From Pseudonocardiales bacterium (lineage in GTDB: Bacteria > Actinomycetota > Actinomycetes > Mycobacteriales > Jatrophihabitantaceae): 5,813 bases of DNA. The stretch is taken from positions 1-5,813 of the forward strand of contig JAVEEO010000141.1 in NCBI GenBank assembly GCA_030840415.1, read 5' to 3'. Position numbers and translations under genes: made by a program. The notes under the pieces are model-generated. The model was not told the origin of the DNA. It worked only from the letters and a program-made list of their open reading frames with translations, and searched no databases. Shown in pieces: positions 1-5,813 of the stretch. The number at the start of each line of letters is the position of its first letter. Position 1 is the first letter of the stretch.

Positions 1-167
1 CGGACCGCCTCGGCGGTGGCCAGCAACGTCGGCGGGTGCAGGACAGCGACCCGCTGGGCGCCGGCGAGCAGGCCGGCCAGCTCGCCGAGCAGGCCGGTGC
101 CGTTGACGACCTCGTAGGACCTGGCCCCGGTCACCGGGATGCGGGTGGGCCCATCAGGCACCGTCAT
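1..167 (-). CDS. aroB: 3-dehydroquinate synthase, N-terminal part (cut by window edge)
   Basis: AroB converts DAHP to 3-dehydroquinate, the second step of the shikimate pathway, using NAD and a divalent metal in the cytoplasm. Only the first 55 codons are present. They read as a typical AroB N-terminus: a short beta region (IPVTGARSYEVV), the GxGLL turn (GTGLLGELAGLL) and the Rossmann-like strand RVAVLHPPTLLATAEAV, whose HPPTL segment is characteristic. The metal and substrate residues lie beyond the window. The ATG at 167 overlaps the aroK stop as ATGA, with a weak AGG five bases upstream, so translation is probably coupled to aroK. Identification rests on the N-terminal similarity plus its place after aroC-aroK, the usual actinobacterial order. 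Confidence 0.9.
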   Translation of the reverse strand, partial: MTVPDGPTRIPVTGARSYEVVNGTGLLGELAGLLAGAQRVAVLHPPTLLATAEAV

Positions 168-682
168 GGCTGCCTGGCCGTCAGCCGGTCGGACAGGTCC
201 GCCGTCACCGCCTCGATGCCACGCCCGCCGGTCTCGACGGTCCAGGTGGCGACCTCGCGGTACAGCGGCTCACGGGCCGCGGCCAGCTCGTCGAGCCGGG
301 CCGCGGCATCACCGGCCAAAAGCGGCCGGTGCCCGGTACCGGCCATCCGCGCCAGCAGCTCGGGGGGCGGGGCGCTGAGCAGCACCACCGGGACGCCCGA
401 GGCAGCCAGGTCCAGCCGTACTGACTCGGTGGTCACCGCACCGCCGCCCAGGGCCAGCACGCCGTCGAAGTTGCCGAGCGCCTCGGCGATCAGCTCGGCC
501 TCCAGTTGGCGGAACACCGGCTCACCCTGCTGGGCGAAGATCTCGCCGACCGAACGTCCGGTCTGGGCCTCGACCAGCGCGTCGGTGTCGGCGAAGGCCG
601 TGCCCAGCCGGTGCGCCAACTCGGCGCCGACGCTGGACTTGCCGCTGCCCGGCAGCCCGACCAGCACCACCCGGGGCGGCAT
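164..682 (-). CDS. aroK: Shikimate kinase
   Basis: Phosphorylates shikimate to shikimate-3-phosphate with ATP (fifth shikimate-pathway step, cytoplasmic). The 172-residue length is normal for the family. Visible motifs: Walker A GLPGSGKSS at 9-17; DTD at 32-34, where Asp34 is the expected shikimate ligand; Arg58 in the FRQLE segment; the GGGAV loop at 79-83 (substrate binding/Walker B region); the lid arginine in HRPLL at 118-122; and R137-EPLY-R142, matching the conserved arginine and tyrosine near the C-terminus. All key residues are intact. The ATG at 682 shares one base with the aroC stop (TGATG) and has only a weak GGG upstream, so coupled translation from aroC is likely. The stop overlaps the aroB start by four bases. 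Confidence 0.97.
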   Translation of the reverse strand: MPPRVVLVGLPGSGKSSVGAELAHRLGTAFADTDALVEAQTGRSVGEIFAQQGEPVFRQLEAELIAEALGNFDGVLALGGGAVTTESVRLDLAASGVPVVLLSAPPPELLARMAGTGHRPLLAGDAAARLDELAAAREPLYREVATWTVETGGRGIEAVTADLSDRLTARQP

Positions 683-1911
683 CAGAACCCGGGACCGGAC
701 GGCTGGTCGGGCTGCGGACCGGAGCTGAGATCGCGCTCGGTGAGCCGGTCCAGGTAGGCCCGGACGTTGCGGCGGGTTTCGCCGATCGAGTCGCCGCCGA
801 ACTTCTCCAGCACCGCCTGCGCCAGCACCAGCGCGACCATGGCCTCGGCGACCACCCCGGCGGCCGGCACCGCGCAGACGTCCGAACGCTGGTTGATCGC
901 CACCGCCGGCTCACCGGTGGCGACGTCCACGGTGGCCAGCGCCCGGGGCACCGTCGAGATCGGCTTCATGGCGGCCCGGACCCGGAGCACCTCGCCGGTG
1001 CTCATGCCGCCCTCGATGCCGCCGGCCCGGTGCGAGCGCCGGCGCAGCACCCCGTCGATGCCGCGCTCGATCTCGTCGTGCGCCTTCGAGCCGGGGGTGC
1101 GGGCCAGCTCGAAGCCGTCGCCGACCTCGACGCCCTTGATCGCCTGGATGCCCATCAGCGCCGCGGCCAGCCGGGAGTCCAGCCGGCGGTCCCACTGGAT
1201 GTGACTGCCCAGGCCCGGGGGCAACTGGTGGACCACCACCTCGACCACGCCGCCGAGGGTGTCGCCGGCCCGCTTGGTCGCGTCGATCAGGGCCACCATG
1301 GCGGCGCCGGCCTCCTCGTCCAGGCAGCGCACCTCGGAGGCGTCGATCCGCGGACCGTCGCCGGGACGCGGCAGGGTGCCCGGGGGCGCCGCCACCGATC
1401 CGATCGCGGTGACATGGCTGAGCACCTCGGCCCCGACGGCCTGGCGCAGGAAGTTCTTGGCCAGCACACCGAGCGCCACCCGGGCCGCGGTCTCGCGGGC
1501 GCTGGCCCGCTCCAGCACCGGCCGGGCGTCGTCCAGGTCGTACTTCTGCATGCCGACCAGGTCGGCGTGCCCGGGCCGGGGCCGGGTCAGCGGCTCGTTG
1601 CGGGCCTGGGCGGCCAGCACCTCGGGATCCACCGGGTCGGCGGCCATCACGGTCTGCCACTTGGGCCATTCGGTGTTGCCCACCCGAACGGCCACCGGGC
1701 CGCCCATGGTCTTTCCGTGCCGGACGCCGCCGGTCAGCTCCACCTCGTCCTGCTCGAACTTCATCCGGGCGCCGCGGCCGTAGCCCAGCCGGCGGCGCGC
1801 CAGGTCCAGGCCGATCTCGGTGGTGGTGATCGACACGCCGGCCGGCAATCCCTCCAGGATGGCCGCCAGGGCCTGGCCGTGTGATTCTCCGGCAGTCATC
1901 CAGCGCAGCAC
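682..1911 (-). CDS. aroC: Chorismate synthase
   Basis: Converts EPSP to chorismate, the last step of the shikimate pathway, with reduced FMN as cofactor. The 409 residues fit the actinobacterial form (about 390-410), which carries an insertion compared with E. coli. Motifs: TAGESHG with catalytic His11; [11 protein letters not shown] at 39-49; GNTEWPKW at 78-85; RPRPGHADL with the second catalytic His115; the Gly-rich segment [13 protein letters not shown]; and [17 protein letters not shown] near the C-terminus, the usual FMN/substrate segment. The last ~18 residues ([14 protein letters not shown] region) are a Pro/Gly-rich tail without obvious function. The start is the GTG at 1911, because [12 protein letters not shown] is the standard N-terminus; no Shine-Dalgarno sequence precedes it. 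First gene of the aroC-aroK-aroB unit, divergent from the TPR-MobA gene. Confidence 0.97.
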   Translation of the reverse strand: MLRWMTAGESHGQALAAILEGLPAGVSITTTEIGLDLARRRLGYGRGARMKFEQDEVELTGGVRHGKTMGGPVAVRVGNTEWPKWQTVMAADPVDPEVLAAQARNEPLTRPRPGHADLVGMQKYDLDDARPVLERASARETAARVALGVLAKNFLRQAVGAEVLSHVTAIGSVAAPPGTLPRPGDGPRIDASEVRCLDEEAGAAMVALIDATKRAGDTLGGVVEVVVHQLPPGLGSHIQWDRRLDSRLAAALMGIQAIKGVEVGDGFELARTPGSKAHDEIERGIDGVLRRRSHRAGGIEGGMSTGEVLRVRAAMKPISTVPRALATVDVATGEPAVAINQRSDVCAVPAAGVVAEAMVALVLAQAVLEKFGGDSIGETRRNVRAYLDRLTERDLSSGPQPDQPSGPGF

Positions 1912-1973
1912 CTGCAGAGTGTGTCACGCCGACCGGGCGGCCGGACCTCGGCCCGGGCCAGCATCATGGTGGG
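1912..1973. promoter_or_regulatory. Divergent intergenic region, aroC / TPR-MobA gene
   Basis: These 62 bases separate the GTG start of aroC (minus strand) from the chosen GTG start of the plus-strand gene, so both promoters should lie here or inside the opposite gene. I see no good -10 (TANNNT) or -35 hexamer on either strand. The nearest candidate for aroC is CACACT, 7-12 bases before its start codon, which would suit a leaderless transcript but is weak. A perfect 10-bp palindrome, GGCCCGGGCC, sits at 1950-1959; in DNA this GC-rich it may be chance. The regulatory role is inferred from gene layout only. Confidence 0.35.
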
Positions 1974-3116
1974 GTGGACGAGCAGGCCGGCTGGGCGATC
2001 GAGGCGTCCAGCCTGCGCGAGGTGCTCACCGACCGGCGGCGGGTGGAGCAGTCGCTGGCCTCGGCGGGGCCGCTGGACCGGCTGTTCCTGCTGGGCCTGC
2101 TGGGCCGCACCGAGCAGGGCCTGGCCGAGGCCCGGTCGCTGCTCGACGAACCGGCCACCGGCTCGGACCCCTGGCAACTGCTGCTGCGGCTGGCCGAGCT
2201 GCACTGCCTGCGGGCGGACTTCGCGGCGGCCGAGCAATGCCACCGGCAGGCCTGGCGGCACGCGCTGGGCCGGGAGCGGCAGGCCGCCACCCTGCACGCG
2301 ATCGGGATCCGCCAGTTCGAGCAGGGCGACCGGGACGCCGCGGCGGCCAGTTTCCAGCTGGCGTGGACCCTGCTGAGCCTGTTCGGCGACTCGCCGTTGC
2401 GGGCCCGCACGGCTGCCGCGCTGGCACTGGTGCGGGCCGGCGCCGGGATCGAGGAGGCCTTCGACACGGTGATCCTGGCCGGCGGCCGGGGCACTCGGAT
2501 GCTGGCGGGCGCCAACCCGGCGAACCCGGCCAACCCGGCCAAGCCGCTGCGCAAGCTGGCCGGCTGGCCGATGATCGACCACGTGCTGCTGGCCGGCAGC
2601 GCCGCCAGCCGGCAGATCGTGGTCGGCGGCAGCCGGATCGGGATCGGTGAGCCGCTGTTCTGCCGCGAGGAGCCGGCCGGCAGCGGCCCGGTGGCGGCGC
2701 TGAGCGCCGGGCTGCGGCACGTGCAGCGACCGGTGGTGCTGGTGCTGGCCGCCGACCTGCCGTTCGTGGCCGGCGCGCTGGGGCCGCTGCGCGCCCTGCT
2801 GACCCGCGAGCCCGACGCCGACGCGGCCGCCCTGGTCGAGCCGACCGGACGGATCAACTACCTGGCCGCGGCCTGGCGAACGGCGGCGCTGTACGCGGCC
2901 CTGGACCGGCTCGGCGACCCGGCCGGCCGGCCGGTGCGGGCGCTGTACGAGTCGGTGGCGGTCCGCTACCTGCCGGACTTCGACGCCTGGGGCGCGGACT
3001 GCGACACCCCGGAGGACCTGCGGCTGGCCGAGAGCCGGATCAGGCGCCGCAGCCCGGGGCGGCTTCCCGAAGCGCAGCTCGCATGGCCTCGACTGGAGCT
3101 GCACTCCCCGTCATGA
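1974..3116 (+). CDS. TPR-domain/MobA-like nucleotidyltransferase fusion protein
   Basis: A 380-residue protein in two parts. Residues ~1-160 are helical with two TPR-like units: ~67-97 (small residues at 74, 86 and 93) and ~104-133 (L107, G111, G118, A123, F127 and A130 fit TPR consensus spacing). Residues ~163-357 are a MobA-like NTP transferase: nucleotide loop LAGGRGTRM (168-176), Lys190, EEPAGSGPVAAL (232-243), metal-binding Asp261 in LAADLPF, and CDTPEDL (343-349). MobA proteins transfer GMP from GTP to molybdopterin; no other molybdenum-cofactor gene is present, so the substrate is unproven, and a different NTP transferase is possible. MobA alone is usually about 200 residues. The GTG at 1974 is chosen because the open frame upstream runs into the aroC start and has no domain character; GGTGGG lies too close to be a good ribosome site, so this start is tentative (GTGs at 2022 and 2043 are alternatives). 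The C-terminal ~25 residues are encoded opposite aroE. Confidence 0.8.
   Translation: MDEQAGWAIEASSLREVLTDRRRVEQSLASAGPLDRLFLLGLLGRTEQGLAEARSLLDEPATGSDPWQLLLRLAELHCLRADFAAAEQCHRQAWRHALGRERQAATLHAIGIRQFEQGDRDAAAASFQLAWTLLSLFGDSPLRARTAAALALVRAGAGIEEAFDTVILAGGRGTRMLAGANPANPANPAKPLRKLAGWPMIDHVLLAGSAASRQIVVGGSRIGIGEPLFCREEPAGSGPVAALSAGLRHVQRPVVLVLAADLPFVAGALGPLRALLTREPDADAAALVEPTGRINYLAAAWRTAALYAALDRLGDPAGRPVRALYESVAVRYLPDFDAWGADCDTPEDLRLAESRIRRRSPGRLPEAQLAWPRLELHSPS
2451..2457 (+). promoter_or_regulatory. Shine-Dalgarno-like GAGGAGG inside the TPR-MobA frame
   Basis: GAGGAGG is a near-perfect anti-16S complement. It lies 11 bases before an in-frame GTG at 2469 that codes for Val166, immediately before the ILAGGRGTRM nucleotide loop. 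If used, it would yield a separate MobA-only protein of about 215 residues. The spacer is longer than the usual 5-9 bases, and the first beta strand would begin almost at the start codon, so this may simply be the codons for Glu-Glu-Ala in the domain linker. Confidence 0.3.
2514..2540 (+). repeat. Three tandem 9-base units encoding Asn-Pro-Ala
   Basis: Three consecutive copies of AACCCGGC(C/G) encode NPANPANPA at residues 181-189 of the TPR-MobA protein. The first copy ends in G and the other two in C. They sit in the loop between the glycine-rich LAGGRGTRM motif and Lys190. In typical MobA proteins this gap is short (RMG-x-DK), so the repeat lengthens an active-site loop, probably by slippage duplication of nine bases. 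Confidence 0.9.
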
Positions 3117-3867
3117 GCTCGACCTGGCGGGCGGCCTGGTGCAGCAGCATGGCGGCGCCGCTGACCACCGGCGCGCCGGCGGCGGCCAGCGCGGCGGCCA
3201 GCGGGGTGGGCCACGGGGAGTACACCACGTCCAGCAATGCCTGGCCGGCGTGGAACGGCAGGTCGGCGAACCGGTCGGCCACGCCAGCCGGCAGGGTGGC
3301 GATGATCAGGTCGGCGGCCAACCAGGACTGCTCGTCGGCAAGGGAGGCCAGGGTCACCGGCAGCTCCAGCCGGGCGGCGGTGGCCAGCAGCCCGCCGGCC
3401 CGGGACGGCTCGCGGACCAGCACGCTGATCCGCTCGAGCGCGGGCCCGGCTGCCAACGCTGCCAGCGCGGCCTGGGCCGTGCCGCCGGCTCCCAGAATGG
3501 TGACCGCTCCCCCGACGGGTATCGCCGCCGTCGCGAGCGCGTCCCGGATCCCGATCCAGTCGGTGTTGTCGGCATGCCAGCCGGTGGCGGTCCGTAGCAG
3601 CGTGTTGCCGGCCCCGATGGCCGAGGCCTGCGCGCTGGCCGAACTCGCCACCCGCAGCACCTGCCGCTTCAGCGGCATGGTGCAGGAGTAGCCGATCACG
3701 TCCTCGCCCGAACGGGCCAGCAGGCCGGCCAGGCCCTGCTCGTCACACTCGATCGCGGTGTAGCGCCAGCCGGTCAGGCCGAGCGCCCGATAGGCGGCCC
3801 GGTGCAGCACCGGCGACAGCGAGTGCCCGACCGGCTTGCCCAGCACCGCTGCCGAGCGAGGCGGCAC
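3040..3867 (-). CDS. aroE: Shikimate dehydrogenase (NADP)
   Basis: Reduces 3-dehydroshikimate to shikimate with NADPH, the fourth shikimate-pathway step. The 275-residue length is standard. N-terminal substrate domain: GKPVGHSLSP at 10-19 (shikimate-binding serines), catalytic Lys67 in the TMPLK segment, Asn88 in GAGNT and catalytic-site Asp103 in ADNTD. The NADP domain begins with GAGGTAQAAL at 126-135, followed by TLPAG and LLDVVYSPWPTPL. The closing SGAAMLLHQAARQVELMTG segment carries the conserved glutamine that contacts substrate. GTG at 3867 follows the mltG TAG stop with no gap; a GGGG seven bases upstream, inside mltG, may serve as ribosome site. Its last ~25 codons overlap the 3' end of the convergent TPR-MobA gene. 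The start one codon after mltG implies cotranscription with mltG and ruvX. Confidence 0.96.
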   Translation of the reverse strand: MPPRSAAVLGKPVGHSLSPVLHRAAYRALGLTGWRYTAIECDEQGLAGLLARSGEDVIGYSCTMPLKRQVLRVASSASAQASAIGAGNTLLRTATGWHADNTDWIGIRDALATAAIPVGGAVTILGAGGTAQAALAALAAGPALERISVLVREPSRAGGLLATAARLELPVTLASLADEQSWLAADLIIATLPAGVADRFADLPFHAGQALLDVVYSPWPTPLAAALAAAGAPVVSGAAMLLHQAARQVELMTGSAAPVEAMRAALREAAPGCGA

Positions 3868-5022
3868 CTAGCAGCCCCAGCCGTTGGCCTTGCACTTGGC
3901 CACCGCCGCCGACCAGACGTCCTCGTCGGCGGTGAAGATGTGGTGGCCGGCGGAGTCGGAGACCACGTAGTACAGCCAGTCGCCGGCCGCCGGCTGCACC
4001 GCGGCGCGCAGCGAGGCCTCGCCCGGGTTGGACACCGGGGTAGGCGGCAGCCCGGTGTGGGTCCGGACGTTGTACGGCGAGTCCTCGGTGTAGGTCACCG
4101 TGTCCGGGTCCTTGCCGGTCAGTGCCACCCCGTACCGGTTCGCCGCGTCGATGCCGATCGGGGTGCCCTTGGCGAGCCGGTTCAGGATCACCCGGGCGAC
4201 CTTGGGCCGGTCCTGGGCGAACTTGGCCTCGGACTCGACCAGCGAGGCGATGATCAGGGCCTGGTACGGCGTCAACCGCTCGGCCTTGGCTGCCGCCGCG
4301 AAACCGAGCTTGCGGTATTCGGCGCCGAACTGACCGGTCAACTGCTGCACCACCTCGTTGGCGGACTGGTCCGGATCGATCTCGTAGGTGGACGGGAACA
4401 GGAAGCCCTCAGCGGTCTTCGGGCTCAGCCCCTCGGGCAGGCCGAGGTTGGAGATCTTGGCGGCCGCGGCACGCAGGTCAGCCACCGGCAGGCCGGTCTT
4501 GCCGGCCAGCAGGGCCAGGGCCTGCTGCTCGGTGTAGCCCTCGGGAATGGTCACCTGCGAGACCAGCCGGTTGGCCGGGTCGAGGATGGCGGCCAGCGCG
4601 GCGTCGCCGGAGGCGCGCAGCGGCACCCGGTACACCCCGGCCTGGATGTCACCGGCCCGGCCGGAGTCCTGGGCGGCGTTGATGAACGCCCGGCTGGACT
4701 TGACCACCCCCGCCTTGACCATCGCCGCCGCCACGTCGCTGGCGCCGTCGCCGGGCGAGACCTTCACCCGGGTGAAGCCCTGGCCGGAGCCGCTGTAGTC
4801 CGGGGTGTCGAACCGGTGGGCGACCGAGGTGACGATCTTGTAGCTGACCACGATCAGGGCCAGGATGAGCGCTATCGCCACCAACGGGGCGAATCGATTG
4901 CGCCGCTTGCGCCTGCGGCGTCGCTGGGATCGCGGGCGCGCACCTGGGATGTGCGGTGCGCCGTCGCGGGGGTCGAACAACGGATGGTCGTCATCCCGCA
5001 ATTCTTCGATCGAACCCTCCAC
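3868..5022 (-). CDS. mltG: Endolytic peptidoglycan transglycosylase MltG (YceG-like)
   Basis: A membrane-anchored lytic transglycosylase that cuts nascent glycan strands and is thought to act as terminase for peptidoglycan synthesis. Counting from GTG 5022 gives 384 residues. Layout: acidic cytoplasmic N-terminus (ELRDDDHPLFDPRDG); a basic patch rich in arginine at 34-43; one membrane helix at about 44-60; a LysM-like subdomain at ~83-150; then the catalytic YceG region. Motifs: IPEGYT (159-164), EGFLFPSTYE (205-214), putative catalytic Glu263 in ASLVESEA, NRL, and SPYN...GLPPTPVSNPGEASL, followed by LYYVV. The C-terminus has two cysteines (KCKANGWGC), as often seen in actinobacterial MltG. 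The frame stays open to 5160, but residues upstream of 5022 overlap ruvX and are not MltG-like. GGAAGGG ten bases before 5022 supports the chosen start, 25 bases after ruvX. Confidence 0.94.
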   Translation of the reverse strand: MEGSIEELRDDDHPLFDPRDGAPHIPGARPRSQRRRRRKRRNRFAPLVAIALILALIVVSYKIVTSVAHRFDTPDYSGSGQGFTRVKVSPGDGASDVAAAMVKAGVVKSSRAFINAAQDSGRAGDIQAGVYRVPLRASGDAALAAILDPANRLVSQVTIPEGYTEQQALALLAGKTGLPVADLRAAAAKISNLGLPEGLSPKTAEGFLFPSTYEIDPDQSANEVVQQLTGQFGAEYRKLGFAAAAKAERLTPYQALIIASLVESEAKFAQDRPKVARVILNRLAKGTPIGIDAANRYGVALTGKDPDTVTYTEDSPYNVRTHTGLPPTPVSNPGEASLRAAVQPAAGDWLYYVVSDSAGHHIFTADEDVWSAAVAKCKANGWGC

Positions 5023-5032
5023 CTGGCTGTGG

Positions 5033-5039
5033 CCCTTCC
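5033..5039 (-). promoter_or_regulatory. Ribosome binding site of mltG
   Basis: Read on the minus strand, GGAAGGG lies in the gap between the ruvX stop and the GTG at 5022, ten bases before that codon. It is the best purine-rich site near the mltG N-terminus and is the main reason, with the protein sequence itself, to reject the longer reading from 5160. Confidence 0.5.
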
Positions 5040-5047
5040 AGAATCCG

Positions 5048-5527
5048 CTAGTCGAGGTGTTGCTGGGTCGAACCGTCCAGAAAGGACTGCAAGATCTCCA
5101 CTGCCGCAGCCTGATCCACCACGGACCGGGTACCCCGGCCGCGGCGGCCGCTGGCGGCAAGATTGCGATGCGCGAGCACGGTGGTCAGTCGCTCGTCCAC
5201 GTAAACTACCGGACGCGGAGCTATTCGCGTCGCCAACGCCCGGCCGTAGTCGCGAGCCTCCTGAACCGCCGGGCCCGATCGGCCGGCCAGCGTGCGGGGC
5301 AGCCCGACCACCACCCCGGCCGCCTCGTGTTCGACCAGCAGCGCGTTCAGTTCGTCCAGGTCGCTGCCGGTGCGTCGGTCCCGGCGCAGGGTGGCCACCG
5401 GTACCGCCAGCACCCCGCGCGGATCGCTACGGGCCACCCCGACCCGCACCGAACCGACATCGACCCCGAACCACACCCCGGTCGGACGGGCCGGGCCCTC
5501 GGAGACATCGCCGTCGTCCGGGCTCAT
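5048..5527 (-). CDS. ruvX: RuvX/YqgF family putative pre-16S rRNA nuclease
   Basis: YqgF proteins have an RNase H-like fold. In E. coli the protein is needed for 16S rRNA 5'-end processing; the older name reflects a Holliday-junction resolvase prediction. The 159-residue length is normal for Actinobacteria. Motifs: first catalytic strand GVDVGSVRVGVARSD (21-35, Asp23); VVVGLPRTLAGRSGPAVQEAR (72-92); VYVDERLTT with Glu112; and RSVVDQAAAVEIL with Asp138, completing the acidic triad. The N-terminal ~16 residues are an acidic, Pro-rich lead-in. The ATG at 5527 has a good GAGG site five bases upstream (5533-5536). Lies between a DUF6167-like gene and mltG, the usual actinobacterial order downstream of alaS. 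Confidence 0.95.
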   Translation of the reverse strand: MSPDDGDVSEGPARPTGVWFGVDVGSVRVGVARSDPRGVLAVPVATLRRDRRTGSDLDELNALLVEHEAAGVVVGLPRTLAGRSGPAVQEARDYGRALATRIAPRPVVYVDERLTTVLAHRNLAASGRRGRGTRSVVDQAAAVEILQSFLDGSTQQHLD

Positions 5528-5574
5528 GGCAGCCTCATCGCCGACTGCGCACGCTGAACCCGCGCTCCGCCGGC

Positions 5575-5813
5575 TCAGCCGCCGGCTGCCGGCTTGTCCG
5601 CCGTCGGACTCACCGCCGTGGCGACCTCGCCGGCCGGGCCGGGTGCCACCGCTCCGCCTGGGCCGGCCAGGGCGGCGGGGGTCAGCGCCGTCTCGGAGCC
5701 GGCATCGAGACCGGCGGCGGCCCGCAGCGCGGCCTCCTGGGTCGACATCGCCGAGCGGACGTCATCGGCGAAGTCGCGGATGGCGGCACCGAGGTCGGAC
5801 AGCCCGGCGCCGA
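5575..5813 (-). CDS. DUF6167-like protein of unknown function, C-terminal part (cut by window edge)
   Basis: The last 78 codons of a gene entering from the right edge, ending in TGA at 5575-5577. The first ~35 visible residues (LSDLGAAIRDFADDVRSAMS then TQEAALRAAAGL) form an amphipathic helix resembling the C-terminal helix of the small membrane-anchored DUF6167 proteins that lie between alaS and ruvX in Actinobacteria. It continues into a low-complexity Ala/Pro/Gly tail of about 40 residues, probably disordered. No catalytic motif is visible. It does not resemble the AlaS C-terminus. The family name is inferred from the helix and gene order and could be wrong; that the frame is coding is likelier. 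It ends 47 bases before ruvX, so cotranscription is plausible. Confidence 0.6.
   Translation of the reverse strand, partial: GAGLSDLGAAIRDFADDVRSAMSTQEAALRAAAGLDAGSETALTPAALAGPGGAVAPGPAGEVATAVSPTADKPAAGG

Noticed and set aside
36..728. Plus-strand open frame (230 codons) opposite aroB/aroK
   Set aside because: Ser/Ala/Pro-rich shadow product with no domain, fully antisense to clear shikimate kinase.
1030..1884. Plus-strand open frame (284 codons) opposite aroC
   Set aside because: His/Gly/Gln-rich translation typical of antisense to a high-GC gene; aroC motifs are intact on the other strand.
1881..1973. Upstream GTG start for the TPR-MobA gene at 1881
   Set aside because: It would overlap the aroC start codon region by 31 bp and add 31 residues with no domain character; no ribosome site is visible there.
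1896..3104. Long open frame (402 codons) on the minus strand opposite the TPR-MobA gene
   Set aside because: Its product is a Gln/Arg/Gly-rich composition with no recognisable motif, as expected from the complement of a GC-rich gene; the plus strand carries clear MobA motifs.
5023..5160. Longer N-terminus for MltG starting at 5160
   Set aside because: The extra 46 residues overlap the ruvX 3' end by over 100 bp, and the natural acidic N-terminus begins at the GTG at 5022 with a plausible ribosome site.
4865..5557. Plus-strand open frame (230 codons) opposite the mltG 5' end and ruvX
   Set aside because: No motif, spans two well-supported minus-strand genes and their gap.
5569..5586. GCCGGC / GCCGGC inverted repeat with a 6-base loop at the end of the DUF6167-like gene
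   Set aside because: The stem is short and overlaps the stop codon, has no T-tract, and GCCGGC recurs by chance in this DNA; not a convincing terminator.
5575..5813. Right-edge gene as the alaS C-terminus
   Set aside because: The visible sequence lacks the glycine-rich ending and DHHA1 features of AlaS; alaS more likely lies further right.

Overview
The window is compact, very GC-rich bacterial chromosome with almost no intergenic DNA, frequent GTG starts and strong G/C preference at third codon positions. Gene content and order (DUF6167-like gene, ruvX, mltG, aroE, then aroC, aroK, aroB) are those of the conserved alaS-ruvX-mltG-aro neighbourhood of Actinobacteria. Many protein details also look actinobacterial, for example the chorismate synthase N-terminus and the MltG C-terminus. 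I cannot name the genus.

Right to left along the minus strand, the first block holds the C-terminal end of a DUF6167-like protein (5575-5813), ruvX (5048-5527), mltG (3868-5022, translated from a GTG inside the longest open frame) and aroE (3040-3867, starting directly after the mltG stop). The second minus-strand block is aroC (682-1911), aroK (164-682) and the first 55 codons of aroB (1-167). It is joined by TGATG and ATGA overlaps that imply translational coupling. Together aroB, aroE, aroK and aroC supply four steps of the shikimate/chorismate pathway. MltG is a cell-wall transglycosylase, and RuvX is a YqgF-family nuclease linked to rRNA maturation.

Between the two blocks lies one plus-strand gene (1974-3116), the unusual element here. 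Its first ~160 residues look like a TPR helical domain. Its last ~215 residues form a MobA-like nucleotidyltransferase (LAGGRGTRM, EEPAGSGP, LAADLPF, CDTPEDL). It is divergent from aroC across 62 bp and convergent with aroE, overlapping the aroE 3' end by 77 bp. It has a tandem Asn-Pro-Ala repeat in the active-site loop and a purine-rich Shine-Dalgarno-like sequence inside the frame at the domain boundary.

I see no RNA genes, mobile elements, CRISPR arrays, phage genes or convincing terminators. Most of the window is ordinary housekeeping sequence; the TPR-MobA gene and its arrangement are the only parts I consider worth real follow-up. No stretch longer than 62 bp lacks a gene.
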